A stretch of 64,000 bases of DNA from Baekduia alba (GTDB taxonomy: Bacteria > Actinomycetota > Thermoleophilia > Solirubrobacterales > Solirubrobacteraceae): the NCBI RefSeq assembly GCF_028416635.1, contig NZ_CP114013.1, positions 5,642,001 to 5,706,000 of the forward strand. Reading direction: 5' to 3'. A model generated the notes under the pieces. That model was given only the letters and a program-made list of their open reading frames with translations, had not been told where the DNA came from and ran no database searches. Shown here one piece after another: positions 42,263 to 50,436 of the stretch (position 1 is the stretch's first letter; each line of letters opens with the position of its first letter). The position numbers and the translations under genes were made by a program.

Positions 42263-43045
42263 ATGGCCCGGCTCGACGACCTCGATCTCTCGCGCAAGCT
42301 CAAACGGCGCGAGCAGGACGAGCGCCTCCTCGTCGGCGGCCGCCGGCTCTCCCAGCTGCGGCTCGCGCTGGGCGGAAAGCTCCATCCGGACGACCCGCTC
42401 GGGCCGCCCGTCGCGGTCGTGGCGGAGGGCTGGGACGCCGGCGGCAAGGGCGGCGCGATCAAGCGCCTGGTCGCGCCGCTGGACGCGCGCCACGTGCGCG
42501 TCGCGTCCTACGCGGCGCCGACGTTCGACGAGAAGCGCCATCACTACCTCCAGCGCTTCTGGGGCGCGCTGCCCGGCTGGGGCGGCATGACGATCTTCGA
42601 CCGCTCCTGGTATGGCCGCGTGCTGGTCGAGCGCGTCGAGGGCTTCGCGACCGAGGAGCAGTGGCGGCGCGCCTACGACGAGATCGTGGAGTTCGAGCGC
42701 ACGCTGGCCGCCGAGGGCACGATCTTCGTGAAGTTCTGGCTGCACATCTCCCCCGAGGAGCAGCTCGCGCGCTTCGAGCGCCGCCAGCGCGATCCGCTCA
42801 AGACCTACAAGATCACCGACGAGGACTGGCGCAACCGCGAGAAGCGCCCGCAATACGCCGAGGCGGTCGAGGAGATGCTCGCCCGCACCGACACGCTCGA
42901 AGCGCCGTGGACGCTCGTCGAAGGCGACTCGAAGCGCTTCGCGCGCGTCAAGGTGATGGAGTCTGTGATCGAGCAGGTCGAGCGTGGGTGCGCCGCGCGC
43001 GGGTTCGAGCTGCCCCAACCCCTCGAACCGGAGACCAACGTATGA
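42263..43045 (+). CDS. Polyphosphate kinase 2 family protein
   Basis: 260 residues, single PPK2 domain. Walker A VAEGWDAGGKGGAIKRL (about 52-68), lid-module RDPLKTYKITDEDWRNR, Walker B MTIFDRSWYGRVLVERV. Phosphorylates nucleotides with polyphosphate or the reverse. A GAGAGGA motif lies 11-12 nt upstream of the ATG. Last 4 bases overlap the thioesterase gene (ATGA). Confidence 0.93.
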   Translation: MARLDDLDLSRKLKRREQDERLLVGGRRLSQLRLALGGKLHPDDPLGPPVAVVAEGWDAGGKGGAIKRLVAPLDARHVRVASYAAPTFDEKRHHYLQRFWGALPGWGGMTIFDRSWYGRVLVERVEGFATEEQWRRAYDEIVEFERTLAAEGTIFVKFWLHISPEEQLARFERRQRDPLKTYKITDEDWRNREKRPQYAEAVEEMLARTDTLEAPWTLVEGDSKRFARVKVMESVIEQVERGCAARGFELPQPLEPETNV

Positions 43046-43464
43046 GCTTCGTCCACACCGAACGGGTCCGCTTCGGCGACCTCGACGCGATGCGCCACCT
43101 CAACAACGTGGTGTTCCTGCGCTACTTCGAGACCGCGCGCATCGCCTACCTGCGCGAGCTCGTCCCGTCGCACGACCCGGCCCATCCCGAGAACGACGCG
43201 TTCGGCCTGATCTTCGCCGAGTGCCACATCAACTACCGCTCGCCGGTGCACTTCGACGAGGAGGTCGCGGTGACGTGCTCGATCGGCAACGTCCGGCGCT
43301 CGTCGTTCCGCGTGGAGTTCGACATGCGCGTCGCGTCCCGGCTGGTCGCCGAGGGCTACGGCGTCCTGGTCGGCTTCGACTACGCCGAGCAGGCCGCGGC
43401 GCAGCTGCCGGACGAGCTGCGCGAGCGCCTCGAGGCCGAGGCGGCGGCGCCGTCGATTCCCTAG
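43042..43464 (+). CDS. Hot-dog fold acyl-CoA thioesterase (4HBT family)
   Basis: 140 residues. VRFGDLDAMRHLNNVVFLRY contains the catalytic Asp in the DxDxxxHLNN motif; then INYRSPVHFDEEVAVTCSIG. Hydrolyses acyl-CoA thioesters; substrate unknown. Translationally coupled to PPK2. Confidence 0.92.
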   Translation: MSFVHTERVRFGDLDAMRHLNNVVFLRYFETARIAYLRELVPSHDPAHPENDAFGLIFAECHINYRSPVHFDEEVAVTCSIGNVRRSSFRVEFDMRVASRLVAEGYGVLVGFDYAEQAAAQLPDELRERLEAEAAAPSIP

Positions 43465-43478
43465 GTCGTGATGCGACC

Positions 43479-44801
43479 CTAGATCGCCTCGACGGCGGTG
43501 CTCGCGCCGGTCACCAGCCAGCGGCGCCCGAGGAAGCGGGCGCCGATCGTCGCCAGGCGCGCGACCATCAGCGCGTTCAACCCCCACCAGACGCCGGTCA
43601 CGCCCCAGCCGAAGTGTAGGCTCAGCAGCGCGATCGGCACGAAGACGCCGAACGCGCTGAACGCCATCGCGTAGGCCAGATAGCGGGTGTCGCCGGCGCC
43701 GAGGAGGATCCCGTCGAGGGCGAAGACGAGCGCGCCGGGGATCTGCAGGAGCGCGAACAGCGGCCACAGCTCGTGGGCCTGGGCGACGACGGCGTCGTCG
43801 CTGCTGAACGCGTGCGGGAGGACGTCGGTCGTCGCGAGCAGGCCGGCGGCCATCACCGCGCCGCCGACCAGCGACCAGACGCACATGCGACGCGCGGCGG
43901 CCAGCGCGCCGTCCGCGTCGTCGGCGCCGAGCATCCGGCCGACGAGGACCTGGCCGGCGATCGCGATCGCGTCCAGGACCAGGGCCAGGAAGATGAAGAC
44001 CTGGAACGCGATCTGGTGCGCGCCGAGGCTGGCCGCGCTCTCCCGCGCCAGGACCGCGCCGGCGATGACGAACGCGAGCAGCAGCGACCCGGTCCGGACG
44101 ACGATGTGGCCGCCCATGCGCAGCAGGCTCTTGAGCTGCTCGGCGTGCGGGCGCCGGCTGGTCGCGGGCGCCTTGAGCAGGAGGTAGGCGAACGTCGCGC
44201 CCATCCCGGCCTGTGCGGCGACCGTGCCGAGCGCGCTGCCGTCCAGGCCCCAGCCGAAGGCGTACACGAACACCAGCTCGAGGACAATGTTGATGGCGTT
44301 GGCCGCGAGGACGACGACCAGCGGCGAGCGGAGGTCGCCGACGCCGCGCAGGTAGCCCTGAGCGGCGAGGGCGATCAGCGCGAACGGGATGCCGAAGGCG
44401 CTCAGGCGCAGGTAGCGCGCGGCGAGGTCGGCGACGTGGCCGTGGCCGCCGACGAGCGTCATCAACGGGGCGGCGAGCGCGGTGGTCAGCGCGAGCATGA
44501 CGGCGCCGATGCCGATCGCCAGCCACAGCGACTGCGCGGCGATCTCGCCCGCGCGGGCGTCCTGGCCGGCGCCATGCAGGCGCGCGACCTGCGCGGTCGT
44601 CCCGTAGGTCAGGAAGTTGCAGAGCGTGACGATCGCGCCGAGGACGCTGGCGGCGAGCGCGAGCGCGGCCAGTTGCTGGGTCCCGATGTGCCCGACGATC
44701 GCCGTGTCGGCCAGCAGGTACAGGGGCTCGGCGGCGAGCGCGCCGAGCGCGGGGACGGCCAGCCGGAGGATCTCGCGGTCGTACTCCCTGCTGGCCGGCA
44801 T
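43479..44801 (-). CDS. MATE family efflux transporter
   Basis: 440 residues, 12 predicted helices in two halves. Begins REILRLAVPALGALAAEPLYLLADTAIV, a typical DinF/NorM N-terminus (shown here in part), with RLHGAGQDARAGEIA and LGAGDTRYLAYAM. Drug or metabolite antiport with H+ or Na+. The ATG at 44801 is 7 nt after TAGAGT. Divergent from the lipoprotein gene through an overlapping -10 pair. Confidence 0.92.
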   Translation of the reverse strand: MPASREYDREILRLAVPALGALAAEPLYLLADTAIVGHIGTQQLAALALAASVLGAIVTLCNFLTYGTTAQVARLHGAGQDARAGEIAAQSLWLAIGIGAVMLALTTALAAPLMTLVGGHGHVADLAARYLRLSAFGIPFALIALAAQGYLRGVGDLRSPLVVVLAANAINIVLELVFVYAFGWGLDGSALGTVAAQAGMGATFAYLLLKAPATSRRPHAEQLKSLLRMGGHIVVRTGSLLLAFVIAGAVLARESAASLGAHQIAFQVFIFLALVLDAIAIAGQVLVGRMLGADDADGALAAARRMCVWSLVGGAVMAAGLLATTDVLPHAFSSDDAVVAQAHELWPLFALLQIPGALVFALDGILLGAGDTRYLAYAMAFSAFGVFVPIALLSLHFGWGVTGVWWGLNALMVARLATIGARFLGRRWLVTGASTAVEAI

Positions 44802-44808
44802 GACCGGG

Positions 44809-44818
44809 ACTCTACGAT
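44809..44818. promoter_or_regulatory. Symmetric bidirectional -10 element (MATE / lipoprotein genes)
   Basis: A-CTC-TA-CGA-T. Minus TAGAGT (44809-44814), 7 nt to the MATE ATG; plus TACGAT (44813-44818), 7 nt to the lipoprotein ATG at 44826. Both fit TANNNT and share the central TA. Confidence 0.6.
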
Positions 44819-44825
44819 GCAGCCG

Positions 44826-45284
44826 ATGAGGTGCTGCGCCGCCCTCGCCGGGTCGTTGTCGATGGTCTTCGTGGCGGCGTGCGCGCAGGAGGCCCCGCCG
44901 ATGCCCCCGGCCTGCACCGCCACCGGCGTCGCCGGGTACGAGCGGGCGCTGGTCCGCGCGCCCGCGGAGGTGCGGCTGCCGGGCGGCGTCGCGATCTCCG
45001 AGTGCCTGCAGAAGGTCCGGACCGACGCGGAGCTGCAGAACCTGGGGTCGGTCGTGCACGCGGTGGCAGAGGACCTGGCGGGGCGCGCGCAGGGCGGGTC
45101 GCGGGTCGCCGCGGGGCGCCTCGGCTACCTGAGCGGCGCGGTCACGGCGGGCGCGGGCAGGTCCAACGGGATCGGCGCGGAGCTGGCGCGACGCGTCGAG
45201 ACGGCGAGCGTGAGCGTGGCCGACGACGTGGAGGCGGGCCGCGCGCTGCGCGCCGGCGCGGCCGCGGGGGCAGCGCGCGGGTGA
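44826..45284 (+). CDS. Putative lipoprotein
   Basis: 152 residues. Signal peptide ending in a lipobox, FVAAC (Cys 19 as the modified residue). The mature part has three more Cys-bearing segments (PACTATG, ISECLQKV) and an Ala/Gly-rich helical C-terminus. No family recognised. Leaderless start at 44826, GTGA overlap with the hydrolase-like gene, so the pair is one unit. Confidence 0.75.
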   Translation: MRCCAALAGSLSMVFVAACAQEAPPMPPACTATGVAGYERALVRAPAEVRLPGGVAISECLQKVRTDAELQNLGSVVHAVAEDLAGRAQGGSRVAAGRLGYLSGAVTAGAGRSNGIGAELARRVETASVSVADDVEAGRALRAGAAAGAARG

Positions 45285-46120
45285 GGCTGCGGCTCTGGCA
45301 CGCCGGCGACGGCGCGCGCATCGCCTACCGCGAGGTCGGGACCGGGCCGCCGCTCGTGCTCGTGCACTCGGCCGGGCTCAGCCACCGCGAGTTCGAGCCG
45401 GCGGTCGAGGGGCTCGAGCATCGCTTCCGGCTGATCCTGCCCGACCTGCCCGCGCACGGGGACTCCGAGGACCGGCCGCGCCACCCGTACACGTTCGACT
45501 GGCTGGCGAGCGTGCTCGCGGCGTTCTGCGTCGACGTCGGTGGGCGGCGGCCGCTGGTCGGCGGGCACGGGCTGGGCGGCGACCTCCTGGTCCGCGCGAT
45601 CGAGTTGGGGTCCTTGGTCCCGGACCGCCTCGTCCTGCTGCCGTGCCGGCTGCACCGGCCGCCCGAGCGGGCGCGCGCGCACGGCGCGTGGCTGGGCGCG
45701 GCGCGCGCGGCGGGGCTCCCGGTGCTCGACCGCGTCGCGGGCCACGCGGTGCGGCTGGCCTACCGGCCGGAGCGCGGAACCGCGCTGACCGCGCGCGGCG
45801 TCCCGGAGGCGGCCGACCTGGTGCGCCACGCGATGGCCGACGTCGGCGGCAACGCGAACCTGGCGCGGTCGTGGGCGCGGCTGGCGCGCGCGCTGCCGAG
45901 GTCGGCGCGACGCGAGGTGCTCGACCTGCTGCCGCGGCTCGACTTCCCGGTGCTGCTGCTGTGGGCCGACGAGGATCGCCACCATCCGCTGCGCGGCGCC
46001 GAGGAGGCGCTCGACCTCCTGCCCGACGCGATGCTGCGGGTCCTGCCCGGGACCGGGTACCTGATTGCCTACGACGACCCCGTCGGCGTCGCGCGCGAGC
46101 TGATCGCCTTCTGCGGCTAG
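45281..46120 (+). CDS. Alpha/beta-hydrolase-fold protein lacking catalytic Ser and His
   Basis: 279 residues. The fold is clear: PPLVLVHSAGLSHREFEPAV, FRLILPDLPAHGDSED and LPVLLLWADEDRHHP-like strands (here FPVLLLWADEDRHHP). The nucleophile elbow reads GGHGLGGDL, with Gly where Ser should be, and the usual C-terminal His is replaced in LPGTGYLIAYDD. It is therefore probably a non-hydrolytic binding protein. GTG start overlaps the lipoprotein stop. Confidence 0.82.
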   Translation: MRLRLWHAGDGARIAYREVGTGPPLVLVHSAGLSHREFEPAVEGLEHRFRLILPDLPAHGDSEDRPRHPYTFDWLASVLAAFCVDVGGRRPLVGGHGLGGDLLVRAIELGSLVPDRLVLLPCRLHRPPERARAHGAWLGAARAAGLPVLDRVAGHAVRLAYRPERGTALTARGVPEAADLVRHAMADVGGNANLARSWARLARALPRSARREVLDLLPRLDFPVLLLWADEDRHHPLRGAEEALDLLPDAMLRVLPGTGYLIAYDDPVGVARELIAFCG

Positions 46121-46162
46121 GACACCGGGTCCGCCGCAACGCGTCCGCGGGGCGCGCAGTCG

Positions 46163-46168
46163 TAGGCT
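46163..46168 (+). promoter_or_regulatory. -10 TAGGCT for fumC
   Basis: TAGGCT, 8 nt, then the ATG at 46177. Confidence 0.45.
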
Positions 46169-46176
46169 GCAAGGCC

Positions 46177-47508
46177 ATGCCCCCTGTGAAGAAGAAGACG
46201 CTGTACGGCGGCGAGACCAAGAAGGCCGTCGAGAACTTCCCGATCTCCGGCGAGACGGTCCCGATCTCCGTCATCCGCTGGCTCGGCCGGATCAAGGGCA
46301 CCGCGGCCACGGTCAACGCGGAGCTCGGCAACCTCGACAAGAAGCTGGCGGCCGAGATCGCCGCGGCCGGCGCGGCGATCGCCGCGGGCGAGCACGACAA
46401 CCAGTTCCCGATCGATGTCTTCCAGACGGGGTCCGGGACGTCGTCGAACATGAACACCAACGAGGTCATCAGCGCGCTGACCGAAGGGCGCGCGCATCCC
46501 AATGACCATGTGAACTTCGGCCAGTCGTCCAACGACGTGTTCCCGAGCGCCGTGCACCTCGCCGCGCTGGACGAGGCCACCAACCAGCTGCTGCCGGCGC
46601 TCAAGCAGCTCGAGCGCTCGTTCGACCGCAAGGCGCGCAAGTTCAAGGACGTGGTCAAGTCCGGGCGCACGCACCTGATGGATGCGGTCCCGGTCACGCT
46701 GGGCGCCGAGTTCGCCGGCTACGCCGCGCAGATCCGGCTGGGCCAGGAGCGCATCGCGAGCGCGCTGGTGCACGTGGGCCAGATCCCGCTCGGCGGCACC
46801 GCGACCGGCACCGGGCTCAACACGCACCCGAAGTTCGCCGCCGAGGTCCGCAAGCGGCTGGCGCGCGAGAGCAAGTTGAAGCTCATCGCCCCGCCGGCGG
46901 ATCCGTTCGAGGCGCAGGCCAACCGCGACGCCCTGGTCGAGCTCAGCGGCGCGCTGAAGGTCGTCGCCGTGTCGCTGACCAAGATCGCGCAGGACATCGC
47001 GCTCATGGGCTCCGGCCCGCGCGCGGGCATCGGAGAGATCTTCCTGCCCGAGCTGCAGAAGGGCTCGTCGATCATGCCGGGCAAGGTCAACCCGGTCCTG
47101 CCCGAGGTCGTGCTGCAGGTCAGCGCGCAGGTGATCGGCAACGACACGGCGATCACCATCGGCGGCATGCAGGGCCAGTTCGAGCTCAACGTCCGCATCC
47201 CGCTGATCGCCCGCAACCTCCTGCAGTCGATCCACCTGCTCTCGACGACGACCGTCGCCTTCGCCGAGAAGTGCGTCGACGGCATCGAGGTCAACAAGGC
47301 CGGCACCAAGGCCTCGGCCGAGGGCACGCTCGCCGCCGCGACCGCGCTCAACGGCGCCATCGGCTACGACGCGGCCGCCGCGATCGTCAAGGAAGCATCC
47401 GCTTCCGGTCGCCCCCTGCGCGAGGTCGCGCTGGAGGCCGGCGTCGACGCGAAGCTCTACGACGAGACCATCAACCTCCGCAAGATCGCGGCGGGCAACC
47501 AGGCGTAG
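46177..47508 (+). CDS. fumC: Class II fumarate hydratase
   Basis: TCA cycle fumarate to malate. 443 residues of the fumarase/aspartase superfamily: FQTGSGTSSNMNTNEV, SGRTHLMDAVPVTLG (catalytic His), and the signature GSSIMPGKVNPVLPE with the catalytic Ser loop. Length and motifs fit FumC; aspartase is less likely. The ATG at 46177 follows TAGGCT by 8 nt. A long perfect hairpin starts 20 nt after the stop. Confidence 0.95.
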   Translation: MPPVKKKTLYGGETKKAVENFPISGETVPISVIRWLGRIKGTAATVNAELGNLDKKLAAEIAAAGAAIAAGEHDNQFPIDVFQTGSGTSSNMNTNEVISALTEGRAHPNDHVNFGQSSNDVFPSAVHLAALDEATNQLLPALKQLERSFDRKARKFKDVVKSGRTHLMDAVPVTLGAEFAGYAAQIRLGQERIASALVHVGQIPLGGTATGTGLNTHPKFAAEVRKRLARESKLKLIAPPADPFEAQANRDALVELSGALKVVAVSLTKIAQDIALMGSGPRAGIGEIFLPELQKGSSIMPGKVNPVLPEVVLQVSAQVIGNDTAITIGGMQGQFELNVRIPLIARNLLQSIHLLSTTTVAFAEKCVDGIEVNKAGTKASAEGTLAAATALNGAIGYDAAAAIVKEASASGRPLREVALEAGVDAKLYDETINLRKIAAGNQA

Positions 47509-47527
47509 TTGTAGGACTTGCGTTCCG

Positions 47528-47564
47528 TGTCGTCTGGTGTCCCGCATAGGGACACCAGACGACA
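47528..47564. repeat. Perfect 16-bp palindrome at the 3' end of the DUF559 gene
   Basis: Left arm begins TGTCGTCTGGTGTCCC (47528-47543), loop GCATA (47544-47548), exact reverse complement at 47549-47564. Not followed by T-residues on either strand. It lies between the fumC stop and the DUF559 stop, and closely resembles the palindrome at 48456-48498. Confidence 0.9.
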
Positions 47565-47568
47565 TGCG

Positions 47569-48477
47569 TCATCGGAGGAGGCGCAGGATGCGGTCGGCGA
47601 CCTCCCGCCTCTGGCGCGTCACCTGCTTGTAGGTGAACCGGACGACGGTGTGGCCGGCGAGCGTCAGCTGCTGATCGCGCTCGCGGTCACGCTCGAACGC
47701 CGAGGGCATCGAGTGATAGGTGTAGGAGTCGGCCTCGACGGCCAGGCGCTGGCGCGGCCAGTAGAAGTCGACGAGGACACCCTCGACGCGGGCGTTGACC
47801 GCAGGACGAGGGAGCCCGTGGTCGTCGCAGACTTGGAACAGCAGGATCTCGAGGACGCTACGGAGATCGGCTGCGTCGGTCCCCGCCAGCTCGTCCAGCA
47901 GCCGCCGCAGCGCTGGCGCACCATGTTGTCGCGGATGCTCGGCGAGGCACCGACGGACGGCGACGAGATCGAACAGGTCGAGGCGCAGAGACTGGGCGAT
48001 GACGTCCTCCATCGCCCGAGATCGCAGACGCGGCGAAAGGTCCAGGAGCGTCCGAGCCAGAGTGGTCGTCGGTATGCCGTCGATGAGCGTGCCTTCCCAG
48101 GCGCGGAAGGTCCCGACACGGTGGAGCCGAATCCGCGCCGGGTCGGGATCGCGTCCGGACGTTGACGGCCGGGTGACGTGGATCAACTGGCCGCGCGTCG
48201 CGGCGATGCCCCAGTGGGCGGCCGCGTCGCCATGGCTCAGCACCGCGCCCTCGCCCGACGCCCACACCGCGGCGAGCCACGCGCCCTCACGCCGCAGCAC
48301 GGCGTGCCCGACCGCGTAGACGCCGGGGTGACAGCGCAGCAGCCGACGGGCGCGCACCCGGCCGGCGATCTCCTTGGACGTGAGGCGTGCGTCGAGGAGC
48401 TGACGACGCGTGACGACCCCGAACTGATCCGCCGCGAGCGCGGCGATCACATGATCCGTGTCGGTTGGTGTCCCCAT
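47569..48477 (-). CDS. AbiEi-type N-terminal domain plus DUF559 (Vsr-like) nuclease protein
   Basis: 302 residues. N-terminal winged helix of the AbiEi antitoxin type (FGVVTRRQLLDARLTSKEIA, LLRCHPGVYAVGHAV). C-terminal DUF559 nuclease-like domain with GVLVDFYWPRQRLAVEADSY (D...E-x-D acidic set of a Vsr/PD-(D/E)xK fold) and GHTVVRFTYKQV. Start at 48477 lies in the loop of the upstream palindrome. Such genes are numerous and scattered in Actinobacteria. Flanking related palindromes suggest a mobile or homing unit (inference). No partner toxin gene is adjacent. Confidence 0.85.
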   Translation of the reverse strand: MGTPTDTDHVIAALAADQFGVVTRRQLLDARLTSKEIAGRVRARRLLRCHPGVYAVGHAVLRREGAWLAAVWASGEGAVLSHGDAAAHWGIAATRGQLIHVTRPSTSGRDPDPARIRLHRVGTFRAWEGTLIDGIPTTTLARTLLDLSPRLRSRAMEDVIAQSLRLDLFDLVAVRRCLAEHPRQHGAPALRRLLDELAGTDAADLRSVLEILLFQVCDDHGLPRPAVNARVEGVLVDFYWPRQRLAVEADSYTYHSMPSAFERDRERDQQLTLAGHTVVRFTYKQVTRQRREVADRILRLLR

Positions 48478-48498
48478 ATGGGACACGAGGCGACACGG
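48456..48498. repeat. Imperfect palindrome at the 5' end of the DUF559 gene
   Basis: Outer arms CCGTGTCG and CGACACGG (8 bp), inner arms GTGTCCC and GGGACAC (7 bp) around CATAT. The loop position equals that of the palindrome at 47528-47564, and the two copies align over about 42 bp with roughly 34 matches. The DUF559 ATG (48475-48477) is in the loop. Confidence 0.85.
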
Positions 48499-48536
48499 AC
48501 CGGAAACTCGCCCCCCGAAGCCTGGGCGCTGGTCCG

Positions 48537-50432
48537 TCAGCCGACGCCGGTGCCGAGCTTCAGGAAGGCGGTGCGGACCGCGGCGGCCGCCGGCTTCGGC
48601 CGGCCCGCGTAGTCGAAGAGGCCCTTGGTGTTGAGGCCGCGTTCGATGTGGATCGAGGGGATGACGGAGGCGATGGAGCCGCCGGCGAAGGTCGGGGCGA
48701 CGCCGAAGTCCTTCAGGTTCCAGACCAACATCCCCGACAACTGCGGGAGGGCGCGGTAGGTCGCGATGTGGCGGCGCAGCAGCCACGACTGGTACGCGTA
48801 ACCGCCGGGGGTGTCGGTCGGGTTGGAGGCGTTGGCCTCGGCGCCGAACTCGCTGACCAGCAAGACCTTGCCCTTGAAGGTCCGGGCGAAGCCGAGGGTC
48901 GTGTCGTGAAGTCGCGACGCGATCGCGGAGCGCGACTCGTCGGCGCCCTCGTACCAGCCGATGTAGTTGGTCAGCGCCACGGCGTCGACGTCGCGGTAGA
49001 TCGCGCCCGGCACGGTCGGCGGGTGCGGGCCCCAGAGGTCGACGGCGACGATCCGGCCCGGGTCCTCGCGATGGAGCTCGCGGGCCATGTCGCTGACGTA
49101 GGCGACCTGCGACGCGTCATGGCCGTTGCCGGCGATCTCGTTGACCAGGTTCCAGGCGATCACCGACGGATGCAGCTGCTCCTGGCGGACGCTGACCCGG
49201 ACGCGCTCGCGCGCCGCGTGCGCCAGCGCCGGCGTGCTCGAGGTCCAGGCGCCGGGCGCGTCGACCGGGCCGACGCCCTGCCAGACCATGATCCCGGCGC
49301 GGTCCAACCGCTCCAGCAACGGCGGCGAGAGCGCGTGCTGGGCGCGCGTCGCGTTGGCGCCGATGGCCTTCAGCTCGCGGACGACCGCATCCATGTCGGC
49401 AGCGCTCAGCCCGTCGCCGTCGCCGTCGGCGTCCTCGTGGATCGACGCGCCGTGCAGCCGCAGGCGCGCCCCGTTGAGCATCAACTTGCCGCCGTCGCGC
49501 GAGACCTCGCGCAGCCCGACGCTGTCCTTCCACGCCCCGCCGCCGGGGACCGCCAAGCGCAAGGCGTACAACGACGGCGAGCCCGGCGCCCACAGGGCCG
49601 GGTGCTCCACGACCGCCCGCGTCGTCACCCGCTGCTCGTCGCCGGGCCCGACGCGCGCCGGCGGGAAGCGCAGCGGGACCGTGACGCGCCCCCGGCGCAG
49701 CGCGCCGCGCACGCGCAGCGTCCGCGTGGTCTTCGCGCGGTTGTGCACGACGACGTCGACGTCGACGACCGCCGCGCCGTGGTACAGCCGCGTCCGCACG
49801 GCCGGCGCCTCCAGCTCGCTGCGCGCCAGCGGCCGCAGCGTCACCTCGCGGTTGATCCCGCCGTAGTTGAACCACGTGCGGTGCCAGCCGTCGCGCTTCT
49901 GGCGCGTCGGGTAGCGGAAGTCGGCCCGGACGACCAGCGTGTGCGGCACGCCCTCGCGCAGGCGCAGTCGGAGCTCGAACGGCAGGTACGCGCCGGTGTG
50001 CGTCCCGATCTCGCGCCCGTCGAGCCAGACGGTCGCGACGTGGTGCACCGACTCGAACCGCAGCGCGTAGGACGCGGTCCGCGGCGCGGTGAGCGTCGTC
50101 CGGTACCAGGCGATCCCGCCGCGGTAGGCCGCCACGCCGGCCGCGCCCGTGATCCGCTCCGCGTTGGCGACGTGCGGGACGCTCACGAGCGACCCGGCGA
50201 ACGTGCCGGAGGGCCACCCGTCGCGGACCCCGAGGTCGTCCGGGTCCGACGCCTCGACCCAGGGCCCCGCGACCGCCAGCCGCCCGACCGGACCGCCCTT
50301 GGCCATCGGCGCCACGAGCCCCTCGCCGACCGGCCCCGACGCTCCCGCGCCGAGCACCACGGCCGTCCCGCAGATCAGCGTCACCACGATCAACGCGGCC
50401 GCCACCGCGAGCTTGAAGCCCGTCTTCTTCAT
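48537..50432 (-). CDS. Glycoside hydrolase family 2 protein, secreted
   Basis: 631 residues. Signal/anchor (KLAVAAALIVVTLICGTAVV), a sugar-binding jelly-roll (YRTTLTAPRTASYALRFESV), an Ig-like domain and a TIM barrel. Acid/base Glu in SVIAWNLVNEIAG; nucleophile Glu in LLVSEFGAEA. Beta-galactosidase, glucuronidase and mannosidase are all possible. Start ATG at 50432, 4 nt after the cyclase stop; an in-frame ATG at 50456 would overlap. Related to the partial GH2 gene at 62508. Confidence 0.87.
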   Translation of the reverse strand: MKKTGFKLAVAAALIVVTLICGTAVVLGAGASGPVGEGLVAPMAKGGPVGRLAVAGPWVEASDPDDLGVRDGWPSGTFAGSLVSVPHVANAERITGAAGVAAYRGGIAWYRTTLTAPRTASYALRFESVHHVATVWLDGREIGTHTGAYLPFELRLRLREGVPHTLVVRADFRYPTRQKRDGWHRTWFNYGGINREVTLRPLARSELEAPAVRTRLYHGAAVVDVDVVVHNRAKTTRTLRVRGALRRGRVTVPLRFPPARVGPGDEQRVTTRAVVEHPALWAPGSPSLYALRLAVPGGGAWKDSVGLREVSRDGGKLMLNGARLRLHGASIHEDADGDGDGLSAADMDAVVRELKAIGANATRAQHALSPPLLERLDRAGIMVWQGVGPVDAPGAWTSSTPALAHAARERVRVSVRQEQLHPSVIAWNLVNEIAGNGHDASQVAYVSDMARELHREDPGRIVAVDLWGPHPPTVPGAIYRDVDAVALTNYIGWYEGADESRSAIASRLHDTTLGFARTFKGKVLLVSEFGAEANASNPTDTPGGYAYQSWLLRRHIATYRALPQLSGMLVWNLKDFGVAPTFAGGSIASVIPSIHIERGLNTKGLFDYAGRPKPAAAAVRTAFLKLGTGVG

Positions 50433-50436
50433 CAAG

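Noticed and set aside
47528-47564. Intrinsic terminator for fumC
   Set aside because: The stem is strong but no T-run follows on either strand, and its near-copy at the other end of the DUF559 gene suggests a different origin; termination remains possible.
47569-48477. Complete type IV toxin-antitoxin pair (AbiEi/AbiEii)
   Set aside because: Only the AbiEi-like N-terminal domain is seen, fused to DUF559; no AbiEii nucleotidyltransferase gene is next to it.
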